Assembly (NCBI GenBank): GCA_050289485.1
Contig: JBNKFV010000029.1
Span: 124,001 to 188,000, forward strand
Source of the DNA: JBNKFV01 sp050289485
GTDB taxonomy: Bacteria > Pseudomonadota > Gammaproteobacteria > Pseudomonadales > Cellvibrionaceae
DNA: 64,000 nucleotides
Reading direction: 5' to 3'
Positions 8,356 to 17,429 of this stretch are shown here, one piece after another (position 1 is the first letter of the stretch; each line of letters starts with the position of its first letter). The position numbers were made by a program, and so were the translations under genes. The notes under the pieces are model-generated. The model did no database searches. It saw only the letters and a program-made list of their open reading frames with translations, and was not told where the DNA came from.

Positions 8356-10908
8356 ATGGCACCATTTACACGAAAGCAATTGGCGGCACTGGTAACGACA
8401 GTGCCTTTTTGGGCACTTGCCTCGGCAACTGTTATGGCACAGTCTGAGGATCAACAAATAGTTGAACTGGAAGAAATTGCGGTAGTGGGTACGCGCCGTG
8501 AGGGGCGTTCAGTTCTCGATGCTCCCGTGCCTGTTGATGTTATTAACAGTGCGGCAATGGAGGCGCAGGGCAGCAGTGATATGCTGGATGTGCTGACCAA
8601 CGTCGTGCCTTCTTATAACGCCAACCGCGAGCCCATTAGTGATGCCGGTACGCTGGTGCGTCCTGCGAACCTGCGTGGCATGCCTTCCGATAGTACGCTG
8701 GTGCTTGTTAATGGCAAGCGTCGTCACCGTGGCGCGGTGATTGGTGAATTTATTGCTGGTTTAAACCGTGGTGCCCAGGGCGTTGATATCGCGCCGTTGC
8801 CAGGTATTGCAATGAAGCAGGTAGAGGTGCTGCGCGATGGTGCTGCAGCACAGTATGGTTCTGACGCCATCGCAGGGGTGTTAAACTTTGTTTTGGCCGA
8901 TGATCCTGAAGCGCGCCGTATCGAGTTCCGTACTGGTGAATACTATGAGGGCGATGGTGCGATCACGCAAATTTCCGGTTTGTTCGGCACCCATCTGGGG
9001 CAAGATGGCTTTGCCACACTGGCCTTTGAAGCAAAAGAAACTGACCCCACCAGCCGTGGTGTGCAAGATAGCGGGGCCCAGGCACTGGCCGATGCCGGCA
9101 ATACGAGTATTGATAATCCTGTTGTGGTGTGGGGTACGCCCGAAATTACCGACGACTACAAACTGTTCTTCAATGCTGCCGTTGAAGCTGGCGCTGGTGA
9201 GGCCTATGCGTTTGGTAATTACGCCACTCGCGCTACCGATGGCAGCTTCTTTTATCGCAATCCACAGACGCGCAGTGGTGTATACAATGATGGCGATGGC
9301 AATTTACTGGTGGCAGATGTAACAGGCAATGGTAGTGGTAACTGTCCAACCATTTCCCTCGATGGCGTGGCTAACGTTTTAGACGACCCAACCTACCAGA
9401 GCCAGGTTGCCAACAACCCGAATTGTTTTGCCTTCAATGAAATGTTCCCTGGTGGTTTTACCCCGCGCTTTGGCGGTGATGTGGAAGACTCCAGTCTGGT
9501 ACTGGGTATGCGTGGTGAGTGGAGTAACGGCATGACTTACGACTTTAGTGCGTCGACCGGTCGAAGCCATATTGATTATTTGATTTACAACACGGTTAAT
9601 GCGTCTTACGGCCCAGATACACCTACCAGCTTCAATCTGGGTAGCCAAACCCAGCAAGAGCGAATGCTCAATGCTGACTTTTCATTCCCCGTGCAGATTG
9701 ATGGTTTGGCCTCTGATTTGAACGTAGCTTTTGGTGGGCAGTACCATAAAGAGCAGTTTGAAATTGCAGCCGGGCAAACTGAATCTTTCGCACCCGGTGG
9801 TTACGAAGATCAAGGGTTTTCCATTGGCTCCAATGGCTTCCAGGGTTTCTCTTCCGATGTAGCTGGTATTTATAAACGTGACAGCTACGCTACTTATCTG
9901 GATCTTGAAGCCGATGTCACCGATACCTTTCTGCTCTCTGGTGCGATGCGCTATGAAGACTTCAGCGATTTTGGCGATACCTTCGACGGTAAAATTGCAG
10001 CCCGCTTAGATGTTGTTGACTGGTTGAGTTTTCGTAGCGCCGTTAGCACAGGCTTTAAGGCCCCGACCATTGGTCAGAGTAATTTGCGCCGTGCAGCAAC
10101 CAGCTTCCTTAATGGTGGTTTAATTGAGACCTTGGTGGTACCGCCTACGAATGATGTGGCCGTTGCGCTGGGTGGCAAGCAGTTGCAGCCGGAAGAGTCT
10201 ACCAGTTTTAGTTTTGGTGCCGTGATTTCAGCTGGCTTTGCCGACCTGACTATCGACTATTACAAGATTAAAGTGGATGGCCGTATTTCGTTGACCACAG
10301 TGGGTATTGGGGATAGCGAGCGGGCCCTATTGCTGGCTCAGGGGCTGGAAGAGGCCAACACTATCAGCGAAATTCGCTTCTTTGTGAATGACTTCGATAC
10401 CAAAACCCAAGGCTTGGATATTGTGGCCTCGATTCCGTTGGAGTGGGAAAACAGCCATACCGATGTAACCTTGGCGTATAACTGGAATGATACCGAGATC
10501 TCTAGTCCTGGTGTTACATTGTCTGCCGGTGACGTACGTGAGCTCGAAGATTTCCTCCCCGAGCATCGGGCAACACTCACCCTTAATCACACCCTGGGCG
10601 CATGGGATTTTCTCGCTCGTGTCAATTATTATGGCGAGACTTACGAGGGTTTGTTTACCGACAACTCCTTGCCCGTGGTTACTGACCCCATCACACTGGT
10701 TGACATGGAAGTTAGTCGGCAGATGAACGACAACTTCCGGGTTTCCGTGGGTGCGAAAAACGTATTTGACGAATATCCAGACGAATACACCACTGTGAAT
10801 GGCTGGACCGGTCGTACACCGGGATTTTTGGGTGCGATCTATCCGCTTAACTCACCTGCTGGTTTCAATGGTGGCTTTTACTACCTGCGAGTCAGTGCCG
10901 ACTTTTAA
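8356..10908 (+). CDS. TonB-dependent outer-membrane receptor
   Basis: An 850-residue receptor with a Sec signal peptide ending near VMAQ (residue 29) and a TonB-box-like stretch EEIAVVGT. The plug domain (LDVLTNVVPSYN, NLRGMPSDSTLVLVNGKRRH, VEVLRDGAAAQYGSDAIAGVLNFVL) is followed by a 22-strand-type barrel ending in aromatic YLRVSADF, the usual Bam signal. It imports a substrate across the outer membrane using TonB energy. Purine-rich GGAGAAAAGAG precedes the ATG. The substrate is unknown. putP, an Lrp-type regulator and putA follow, which suggests proline-rich peptides or a proline derivative, but this is guilt by association. It is similar in style to the receptor at 42032-44368, but not an evident duplicate. 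Confidence 0.92.
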   Translation: MAPFTRKQLAALVTTVPFWALASATVMAQSEDQQIVELEEIAVVGTRREGRSVLDAPVPVDVINSAAMEAQGSSDMLDVLTNVVPSYNANREPISDAGTLVRPANLRGMPSDSTLVLVNGKRRHRGAVIGEFIAGLNRGAQGVDIAPLPGIAMKQVEVLRDGAAAQYGSDAIAGVLNFVLADDPEARRIEFRTGEYYEGDGAITQISGLFGTHLGQDGFATLAFEAKETDPTSRGVQDSGAQALADAGNTSIDNPVVVWGTPEITDDYKLFFNAAVEAGAGEAYAFGNYATRATDGSFFYRNPQTRSGVYNDGDGNLLVADVTGNGSGNCPTISLDGVANVLDDPTYQSQVANNPNCFAFNEMFPGGFTPRFGGDVEDSSLVLGMRGEWSNGMTYDFSASTGRSHIDYLIYNTVNASYGPDTPTSFNLGSQTQQERMLNADFSFPVQIDGLASDLNVAFGGQYHKEQFEIAAGQTESFAPGGYEDQGFSIGSNGFQGFSSDVAGIYKRDSYATYLDLEADVTDTFLLSGAMRYEDFSDFGDTFDGKIAARLDVVDWLSFRSAVSTGFKAPTIGQSNLRRAATSFLNGGLIETLVVPPTNDVAVALGGKQLQPEESTSFSFGAVISAGFADLTIDYYKIKVDGRISLTTVGIGDSERALLLAQGLEEANTISEIRFFVNDFDTKTQGLDIVASIPLEWENSHTDVTLAYNWNDTEISSPGVTLSAGDVRELEDFLPEHRATLTLNHTLGAWDFLARVNYYGETYEGLFTDNSLPVVTDPITLVDMEVSRQMNDNFRVSVGAKNVFDEYPDEYTTVNGWTGRTPGFLGAIYPLNSPAGFNGGFYYLRVSADF

Positions 10909-10916
10909 TAACCTAT

Positions 10917-10939
10917 GGGCAAAGTTTAGTGCTTTGCCC
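10917..10939 (+). terminator. Hairpin after the TonB receptor gene
   Basis: A perfect 8-bp stem GGGCAAAG/CTTTGCCC with a 7-base loop begins 8 bases after the stop. There is no T-run, so it may be a weak terminator, an mRNA-stabilising hairpin or a partial barrier before putP. Confidence 0.45.
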
Positions 10940-11025
10940 AGCGCCTCTGACAAGCTGCCGTTAAAAGGTGAGTTGACGGCAGCGATATAATAATCCAATT
11001 GTATGGGCCTTTAAGGTGGTGCTTC

Positions 11026-12456
11026 ATGATCCTGATTGTCTTTGCCTGCTATTTTTTGTTGATGTTAATGATTGGCTATTGGGCCTGGAGTAGCACAAAA
11101 AATCTTGACGACTTTATTTTGGGAGGTCGCAGTTTAGGGCCTTTTCCCACGGCGTTATCGGCTGGTGCGTCGGATATGAGTGGCTGGTTGTTGTTGGGCT
11201 TGCCGGGCTTTGCTTACCTTGCTGGTATGGAAGCAGCCTGGATGGCCTTGGGTCTGTTTTTGGGAACCTGGGCCAACTGGCAGTTTTTAGCTAAGCCATT
11301 GCGCCAGGCCTCAGAAGAGTACAATAACTCCTTAACCTTGCCGGATTATTTTGCTAATCGTTTTCCGGAGCTGGGTAGCTTGTTACGTTTTTCTTCAGCT
11401 ACTTTGATTTTACTGTTCTTTCTGTTTTACACCAGTTCCGGCCTGGTGGCAGGCGGCAAACTATTCGAAAGTGTGCTGAATGTTGATTACAGTATGGCAG
11501 TAACGTTAGGGCTGGTGGCTATTGTTGCTTATACCATGTTTGGTGGCTACCTGGCGGTAACCTGGACCGATGTGATTCAGGCGTCGCTCATGATTTGTGC
11601 ACTGGTGGCCCTGCCCATTATTGCGTTTCAAGATGTGGGCTATAATGAAATTGTTCAGCGTATTCAAAATAAAAATCCCGAGCTGCTAAATGTTTTCACT
11701 ACCGCCGAAGGTGCCTCGATTGGTGGTATTGCGATTTTGTCGCTCATGGGGTGGGGGCTCGGTTATTTTGGCCAGCCACATATTTTAGCCCGTTTTATGG
11801 CGATTAATTCGGCTGACAATATTGCCGGGGGTAAGCGCATTGCTGTTTCCTGGACATTTCTGTCATTAATAGGCTCGTTGTGTATCGGCTGGGTTGGTAT
11901 TGGTTATATACCCGATATGCAAGGTGACAGTGAGAAAATATTTATTGAATTAATTTATTTGCTCACCCATCCGGTGATAGCTGGTTTGTTGTTGGCGTCG
12001 ATTCTGGCGGCCATTATGAGCACGGCAGACTCGCAGTTGCTGGTATCGTCGTCGGCCTTGTCGAATGACGTTTACCGCACACTGTACAAGCATGCCACGC
12101 CTGGGCAGTTGGTGTGGGTAGGTCGTATTGCGGTGGTTGCGGTAGCCTTTTTTGCATGGTTGCTGGCGTTAAATCCCGACAGCACCGTATTGGGGTTGGT
12201 CAGCTATGCGTGGGCTGGTTTTGGTGCTGCGTTTGGGCCTGTGTTACTGCTGTCTTTATACTGGCGTTCGCTTACCAGCTATGGCGTATTGGCAGGTATG
12301 GTGGTTGGTGCAGTCACCGTTGTAGTCTGGAAAAACTTGTCGGGCGGGATTTTCGAGCTTTACGAAATTATTCCTGGGTTTGTTTTTAGCGCTCTTGCCA
12401 GCGTTATCGTTAGCCTGATTGCACCGCGTTCTGTGGCAGGTGTTTATTCGCGTTAA
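11026..12456 (+). CDS. putP: Sodium/proline symporter PutP
   Basis: Sodium:solute symporter of the SSS family, 476 residues, with about 13 membrane helices. Recognisable PutP features are NLDDFILGGRSLGPFPTALSAGASDMSGWLLLGLPG, LTLPDYFANRF, YLAVTWTDVIQASLMI and the sodium-site region ILAAIMSTADSQLLVSSSALSNDVYR. It imports proline with Na+ across the inner membrane. I chose ATG 11026, 9 residues inside the longer open frame, because it gives the normal N-terminus and has AAGGTGG upstream. It supplies substrate to PutA, whose gene lies beyond the Lrp-family regulator on the same strand. Confidence 0.93.
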   Translation: MILIVFACYFLLMLMIGYWAWSSTKNLDDFILGGRSLGPFPTALSAGASDMSGWLLLGLPGFAYLAGMEAAWMALGLFLGTWANWQFLAKPLRQASEEYNNSLTLPDYFANRFPELGSLLRFSSATLILLFFLFYTSSGLVAGGKLFESVLNVDYSMAVTLGLVAIVAYTMFGGYLAVTWTDVIQASLMICALVALPIIAFQDVGYNEIVQRIQNKNPELLNVFTTAEGASIGGIAILSLMGWGLGYFGQPHILARFMAINSADNIAGGKRIAVSWTFLSLIGSLCIGWVGIGYIPDMQGDSEKIFIELIYLLTHPVIAGLLLASILAAIMSTADSQLLVSSSALSNDVYRTLYKHATPGQLVWVGRIAVVAVAFFAWLLALNPDSTVLGLVSYAWAGFGAAFGPVLLLSLYWRSLTSYGVLAGMVVGAVTVVVWKNLSGGIFELYEIIPGFVFSALASVIVSLIAPRSVAGVYSR

Positions 12457-12486
12457 CGTCTGATTGTAGAGCATAATAGTTTGCAG

Positions 12487-12519
12487 GGGAGCTGACATCT
12501 TGTGCCAGCTCCCTTTTTT
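12487..12519 (+). terminator. Rho-independent terminator after putP
   Basis: An 8-bp stem GGGAGCTG/CAGCTCCC with an 11-base loop is followed by six T residues. It serves plus-strand putP transcription and overlaps the stop codon of the convergent Lrp-family gene. Confidence 0.9.
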
Positions 12520-13015
12520 ATTTGCCAACCAGGTCCATCGGAATACCACACGCATTTTTAACCTCTTCTATCACCACGTAAGTGTGGGTTTGATTGACAT
12601 GAGGAAGTTCAACAACTTTTTGTAATACGTAGCGATAATTGTCCATGTCGTCAAAGCGTACTTTAACTAAATAGTCGTACCCTCCCGCTACCATATGGCA
12701 CTCAACGACGTAGGGGTTTTTCTCTACCGCTTTTTTGAATTGTTCAAATACTTCTTGTGTCATGTGGTCGAGCGTTACCTGAACAAATGCAATTTTACCC
12801 AACCCAAGCTTTTCTGAGCTTAAGACGGCGCTGTAGTTTTCTATATAGCCATCAGTTTCGAGTCGACGTACACGTTCAAGGCAAGGGCTGGGGCTAAGAT
12901 TGACGCGCTGTGAAAGCTCAACGTTAGAGATGCGACCCTCGTCTTGCAGGGTTTTAAGAATGGCTCGGTCGATGCGGTCCAGAGGCTTTAGTGGTGAGTT
13001 CGATTTAGGGGTCAT
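12518..13015 (-). CDS. Lrp/AsnC family regulator, probable PutR
   Basis: A 165-residue protein close to E. coli Lrp along its length: helix-turn-helix (LDRIDRAILKTLQDEGRISNVELSQRVNLSPSPCLERVRRLE) and a RAM effector domain (VECHMVAGGYDYLVKV, HTYVVIEEVK). It is transcribed divergently from putA and sits between putP and putA, the position of PutR-type activators in proteobacteria whose PutA lacks a DNA-binding domain. I therefore infer a proline-responsive regulator of putA, possibly also of putP and the receptor. The start at 13015 gives the standard Lrp length; an open extension of 64 codons upstream lacks family similarity. No strong ribosome-binding site is visible. Confidence 0.88.
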   Translation of the reverse strand: MTPKSNSPLKPLDRIDRAILKTLQDEGRISNVELSQRVNLSPSPCLERVRRLETDGYIENYSAVLSSEKLGLGKIAFVQVTLDHMTQEVFEQFKKAVEKNPYVVECHMVAGGYDYLVKVRFDDMDNYRYVLQKVVELPHVNQTHTYVVIEEVKNACGIPMDLVGK

Positions 13016-13205
13016 CGCGGGTTTACTCGCTCTGCTTGAGAATGGATTAAATGCACATTTTTTGCATTCGTTTTTTATACGGTTGTTTTCTAAATCTACC
13101 GTATTTGGTTCGGTAAATAAAGCAAAAAAAGGGGCACATTCTGTTGTGTAGGCAGGATAATGCCAAATAATAATTCGGTGATGTTCAACATTGAGAGGTT
13201 GTACC
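13016..13205. promoter_or_regulatory. Divergent lrp-type/putA promoter region with inverted repeat
   Basis: This 190-base A+T-rich segment must hold the promoters of both divergent genes. It contains TACCG/CGGTA arms (13097-13101 and 13111-13115) separated by 9 bases, a plausible site for the Lrp-family regulator. The assignment is inference, and no clear -35/-10 pair was identified. Confidence 0.35.
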
Positions 13206-16200
13206 ATGAGTGCACTTCAAGAGGCTCGCAGCCGCTTGCGACACTATGCTTACGCTGACGAAGATCAGTGTGTAAACGAGTTGCTGGTGCTGGCGCAGAG
13301 TGACGAGCAGATTATCAGCCAGGTGATGGAAAATGCTGCTGACCTGGTGAAACGTTCGCGTGCCGCGCGTAATATGCGAGGTACACTCGACGCCTTTTTG
13401 GAAGAGTTTGGTCTTTCCAATCGCGAAGGTGTGGCGTTGATGTGTCTGGCAGAGGCCTTGCTGCGTATTCCTGACAGTGATACGGCCGATGCATTGATTG
13501 CTGAAAAAGTGCATACCGGCGACTGGCGCAGTCATCGTGGCCATTCAGATTCACTGTTTGTGAATGCATCAGTTTGGGGCATGATGCTCACCGGAAAAAT
13601 CGTTGAGCTTGACCCTGATGTGACTGGTGAAACGTCGCACTGGTTTCGTGGCTTGGTGAGTCGTTTGGGAGAGCCGGTTGTACGCCGTGCCATGTTGCAG
13701 TCTATGCGTATCATGGGCGGACAATACGTTTTGGGACGCACTATTAAAGAGGCGATGAAGCGTGGTCCAGCAGAAAATGTTGCGGGAACGCGTTTTTCTT
13801 TCGACATGTTGGGCGAAGGTGCGCGTAACGACCAAGATGCGCAACGTTATTTTGAATCTTATCGTAATGCTATCGAATCGATTGCGGCCAAGCAGTCGCG
13901 CGATAAAAGTGTGATAGAGGCCGATGGTATCTCCATTAAATTATCGGCGCTGCATGCCCACTACCGACAAACCCAGCGTGAACATTTATTGGCAGAATTA
14001 TTGCCCCGCGTACAGTCGCTGGCATTGGCTGCTAAGTTGGGCAATATGGGTTTTAACATCGACGCCGAAGAAGCCGAACGTTTAGATATTTCCCTGGATA
14101 TTTTCGAAGCACTGGCACGCGACCCTGCGTTGCAAGGTTGGGATGGTTTGGGCTTTGTATTGCAGGCCTATCAAAAGCGCGCCCCCCATGTGGCTGATTG
14201 GCTGATTAATCTCGCCCGTGAAACAGGCCATCAATTTATGGTGCGACTGGTAAAGGGCGCTTACTGGGATGCTGAAATTAAACATGCGCAAGAACTCGGG
14301 TTGGTGGATTACCCAGTGTATACCCGCAAAGCCAGTACCGATTTAAGTTATCAGGTTTGTGCACGTTTATTGTTAAACGCTCAAGATGCAATCTTTCCTC
14401 AATTTGCTACGCATAATGCGCAAACCATTGCCACGGTTATGCAAATTGCCCGTTCTGGCCAAGCATTTGAATTTCAGCGCTTGCACGGTATGGGCCACTT
14501 GCTCTATGGACAACTACGCGAGCAGTGCAAAGCGCAGAACCTGCAAATGCCAGGATTGCGTGTTTATGCACCGGTGGGTGCGCATCGTGATTTATTACCT
14601 TACCTGGTTCGTCGCCTGTTAGAAAACGGAGCCAACAGTTCGTTCGTTAACCGGTTCCTCAACGATAACACTCCAATTAATAAACTGGTGGAAGACGTGA
14701 TTGAGAAAGTGAAAAGTGCAGAGCCAAAGCGGCACGCAAGTATTTCTGTGCCCGTTGATATTTTCAAACACAGTGAAACGCCGAGAGATAATGCGATGGG
14801 TGTAAACCTGGAAGATGTTGCGCAGGCAGAAAAAGTCATGGCCGAGATTAAGCGTAATGTTGATACTCTTTATCAGGCCGCGCCGATTATTAATGGCCAG
14901 TCGATGCTCAATGATAGTGCTTCTCAGTGGGCTACTAGCCCGGCTGCGCCTAAGGTGAATGTGGGTAAAGTGCGTAATGCCACGCGTGAAGAAATTGATA
15001 CAGCACTGGCCAGTGCGAGTGCTGCACAATATCGCTGGAATGAATGTGGTGGTAATGCTCGCGCAGCGTTGCTCGATGCGGTTGGTAAAAGCCTTACTGA
15101 CAACATGTTTGAATTGATGGGGCTGATCAGTCGCGAAGGTGGGCGAACCCTCAATGATGCCTTGTCGGAGGTGCGCGAAGCGATTGATTTTTGCCATTAC
15201 TATGCGGCGATGGCTCGGGAGCATTTTGCCGAGCCTCAACAATTGACCAGCCCCACTGGGGAAAGCAATCAATTGGCGTTACAAGGCCGTGGAGTGTTTC
15301 TGTGTATCAGCCCGTGGAATTTTCCGTTGGCGATTTTTGTGGGCCAGGTAGTGGCCGCGCTGGCTGCAGGTAACAGTGTGATTGCCAAGCCGGCAGAGCA
15401 AACGCCGCTGGTAGCAAGTCGGGCGGTAGAGTTAATGCACGACGTGGGTATTCCCGGTGAAGTGCTGCAATTGATACCAGGTATCGGTCGCGATATTGGT
15501 GAGCAATTGGTGACTGATCCTCGGGTGAGTGGCGTTGCATTTACCGGCTCTACCGAAACTGCCAAGCTCATTAATCGACAGCTGGCAGAGCGCGACGGTG
15601 CGATTGTGCCGTTGATCGCCGAAACCGGTGGCCTTAACGCGATGATTGCCGATTCATCGGCGTTGCCCGAGCAGTTGGTCGACGATGTTATTACCTCTGC
15701 TTTTTTAAGTGCCGGGCAACGCTGCTCCGCGTTGCGGGTATTGTTTTTGCAGGATGAAGTGGCCGATAAAGTATTAACCATGCTCAAAGGGGCGTGCGAC
15801 GAGTTAACTCTAGGAACCCCATGGGACTTGTCGACTGATATGGGCCCGGTGATTGATGCCAAGGCAAAAAGTATGTTGCAAGGGCACATTGATCGCATGA
15901 AAAAAGAGGCAACTTTGTTGTATGCCTATCCGCAGGAAAAAATACCGGCAGAAGGTACATTCGTAGGCCCGCATATTTTTCAACTGGACAATATGGCACA
16001 ACTTGAGCGAGAAGTTTTTGGTCCTATTTTACATGTGGTGCGATTCAAGAGTGGTGAGCTGAAAAACGTTCTGGCACAGATTAATGCTTGTGGTTACGGG
16101 CTGACGCTAGGGTTGCACTCGCGTATCGAAGGGCGAGCCAAGCAGGTGCTGCGGTCTACCCGTGTTGGCAATACCTATATCAATCGTAACATGGTAGGTG

Positions 16201-16367
16201 CGGTAGTAGGAGTTAACCCCTTTGGTGGGCAGGGTTTGTCAGGCACCGGCCCCAAAGCCGGTGGGCCACGTTACCTGCTCCGTTTTGCCTCGGAAAAAAC
16301 CTTTACGGTGAATACCACTGCCACTGGTGGAAATGTCGATCTTTTCCGTCTGATGGGAGAGGAGTAA
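13206..16367 (+). CDS. putA: Bifunctional proline dehydrogenase / pyrroline-5-carboxylate dehydrogenase
   Basis: PutA, 1053 residues, oxidises proline to glutamate in two coupled steps with FAD and NAD+ at the membrane. The N-terminal proline dehydrogenase barrel shows MGFNIDAEEAERLD, VKGAYWDAEIKHAQ, PQFATHNAQT and the substrate-binding RRLLENGANSSFV. The C-terminal dehydrogenase half shows PWNFPLAIFVGQVVAALAAGN, AFTGSTETA, catalytic Glu806 in AETGGLNAM and nucleophile Cys840 in GQRCSALR. There is no ribbon-helix-helix DNA-binding domain at the N-terminus, so autorepression as in E. coli is not expected; the adjacent Lrp-family protein probably regulates it. ATG 13206 follows GAGAGG. Two small genes follow within 4 bases and may be co-translated. 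Confidence 0.96.
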   Translation: MSALQEARSRLRHYAYADEDQCVNELLVLAQSDEQIISQVMENAADLVKRSRAARNMRGTLDAFLEEFGLSNREGVALMCLAEALLRIPDSDTADALIAEKVHTGDWRSHRGHSDSLFVNASVWGMMLTGKIVELDPDVTGETSHWFRGLVSRLGEPVVRRAMLQSMRIMGGQYVLGRTIKEAMKRGPAENVAGTRFSFDMLGEGARNDQDAQRYFESYRNAIESIAAKQSRDKSVIEADGISIKLSALHAHYRQTQREHLLAELLPRVQSLALAAKLGNMGFNIDAEEAERLDISLDIFEALARDPALQGWDGLGFVLQAYQKRAPHVADWLINLARETGHQFMVRLVKGAYWDAEIKHAQELGLVDYPVYTRKASTDLSYQVCARLLLNAQDAIFPQFATHNAQTIATVMQIARSGQAFEFQRLHGMGHLLYGQLREQCKAQNLQMPGLRVYAPVGAHRDLLPYLVRRLLENGANSSFVNRFLNDNTPINKLVEDVIEKVKSAEPKRHASISVPVDIFKHSETPRDNAMGVNLEDVAQAEKVMAEIKRNVDTLYQAAPIINGQSMLNDSASQWATSPAAPKVNVGKVRNATREEIDTALASASAAQYRWNECGGNARAALLDAVGKSLTDNMFELMGLISREGGRTLNDALSEVREAIDFCHYYAAMAREHFAEPQQLTSPTGESNQLALQGRGVFLCISPWNFPLAIFVGQVVAALAAGNSVIAKPAEQTPLVASRAVELMHDVGIPGEVLQLIPGIGRDIGEQLVTDPRVSGVAFTGSTETAKLINRQLAERDGAIVPLIAETGGLNAMIADSSALPEQLVDDVITSAFLSAGQRCSALRVLFLQDEVADKVLTMLKGACDELTLGTPWDLSTDMGPVIDAKAKSMLQGHIDRMKKEATLLYAYPQEKIPAEGTFVGPHIFQLDNMAQLEREVFGPILHVVRFKSGELKNVLAQINACGYGLTLGLHSRIEGRAKQVLRSTRVGNTYINRNMVGAVVGVNPFGGQGLSGTGPKAGGPRYLLRFASEKTFTVNTTATGGNVDLFRLMGEE

Positions 16368-16371
16368 CGAT

Positions 16372-16545
16372 ATGACGGCCGCCCAGTACAAACGCCAGCG
16401 CGCGGTCAGGCAACCTGTTGCCAAACCCGCACCCGCTAAGGCAGTGGCCTTGCGGTTGCAGCGGCCTGCGGTTGTTTCGAGTGAGCGTACATCGTGTTCG
16501 TTAATTGCCAGTGATGAACGGGTTTTTATCTTAGGGTATAACTAA
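16372..16545 (+). CDS. Small unknown protein (57 aa) coupled to putA
   Basis: A 57-codon frame begins 4 bases after the putA stop, with GGAG 7 bases before its ATG: an excellent translation signal. The product is basic at the N-terminus (MTAAQYKRQRAVRQP), rich in Ala, Pro, Arg and Val in the middle, and ends in SDERVFILGYN. There is no signal peptide and no recognised domain. Its stop overlaps the next start by one base (TAATG). The placement suggests a real gene co-expressed with putA; function unknown. Confidence 0.6.
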   Translation: MTAAQYKRQRAVRQPVAKPAPAKAVALRLQRPAVVSSERTSCSLIASDERVFILGYN

Positions 16546-16802
16546 TGAGGTATCTGGGATATTTTTCGTTGTTGTTTACGCAGGAGCGACGCCACTACTG
16601 TGTTGAATTTTATGTAGATGAGTTCGATACGCCAGGTGGTTGTTTGCGTCGCATTGCTCAGGCCGCCTTCGAAGAAGAGGGGGCCAGTGGTTTGAGTTTG
16701 GAATCTACGGACTTGCTCAGTAGTGAGTCAGCAGATTGTGTTGTGTCGCGACGGTTGCTGGGTACACCCGCAGTGCAATTGCCCGAGCTACAGCGCTGCT
16801 AG
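16545..16802 (+). CDS. Small unknown protein (85 aa), third gene of the putA unit
   Basis: The ATG overlaps the previous stop (TAATG), a typical coupling arrangement. The 85-residue product is acidic in the centre (FEEEGASGLSLESTDLLSSES) and contains four cysteines; I recognise no domain. The N-terminus MRYLGYFSLLF is hydrophobic but short and is followed by TQERRHYCVEFYVDEF, so a cleaved signal is doubtful. Coupling to putA through the 57-codon gene suggests a role in proline metabolism or its control, but this is untested. Confidence 0.55.
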   Translation: MRYLGYFSLLFTQERRHYCVEFYVDEFDTPGGCLRRIAQAAFEEEGASGLSLESTDLLSSESADCVVSRRLLGTPAVQLPELQRC

Positions 16803-16829
16803 TATATAAGCGGGCTAACCGTTTTCTGC

Positions 16830-17318
16830 CTAATCTGCCAGCCATTTGTGCATCACCAGTGCATCCACATAGCCATGTTGTGGATGTGCAAAGGCACCAG
16901 GTAATCGGCCAACCGTAGCAAAGCCCAATTTAGACCACAGGTTCACGGCCACGGTATTGGTTGATACCACCAGATTAAACTGCATGGCCTTGTAGCCAAG
17001 GCTGCGGGCCATGTCTTGTGAGTGCTGGCACAGCTGTGTTGCAATGCCGCGCCCTGCGGCGGCAGGTGCAACCATATAGCCACAATTGCACACGTGCGAA
17101 CCTTGCCCCGATTGGTTGGGTTTTAGGTAATAGGTTCCCAGGATACTGTGCTTGTCTTCTGCCAGGAACGTTTTTTCCGGTACTTCCAACCACAGCTTGC
17201 GTATATCTTCCATCTTACTGTCGCGCGGATAGGGGTAGCTTTCTCCCGCTTCAATAATCGTCTGCATAAATGGCCACATTTGTGGAAAGTCATCCTCTGT
17301 CGCGAGCCTTATTTGCAT
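16830..17318 (-). CDS. GNAT family N-acetyltransferase
   Basis: A 162-residue GNAT-fold protein. The acetyl-CoA pyrophosphate loop is recognisable as VAPAAAGRGIATQL, preceded by the strand containing CNCGYMV and followed by GYKAMQFNLVVSTNTVAVNLWSKLGFATVGRLP, the usual C-terminal region. It transfers an acetyl group from acetyl-CoA to an unknown small molecule or protein. AGGAG lies 7 bases before the ATG. It is transcribed divergently from slyD and convergently to the putA unit. The acceptor cannot be predicted from sequence. Confidence 0.88.
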   Translation of the reverse strand: MQIRLATEDDFPQMWPFMQTIIEAGESYPYPRDSKMEDIRKLWLEVPEKTFLAEDKHSILGTYYLKPNQSGQGSHVCNCGYMVAPAAAGRGIATQLCQHSQDMARSLGYKAMQFNLVVSTNTVAVNLWSKLGFATVGRLPGAFAHPQHGYVDALVMHKWLAD

Positions 17319-17429
17319 ACTGTACTCCTAAATATGGTGTCGACTATGGCTGGATTTGTCGGTCACAGCCTTGCATACTTGCGCCCTGAAAAACAGGCCC
17401 TAGCCTGCAACAAGATTTAGGAGACAGGT

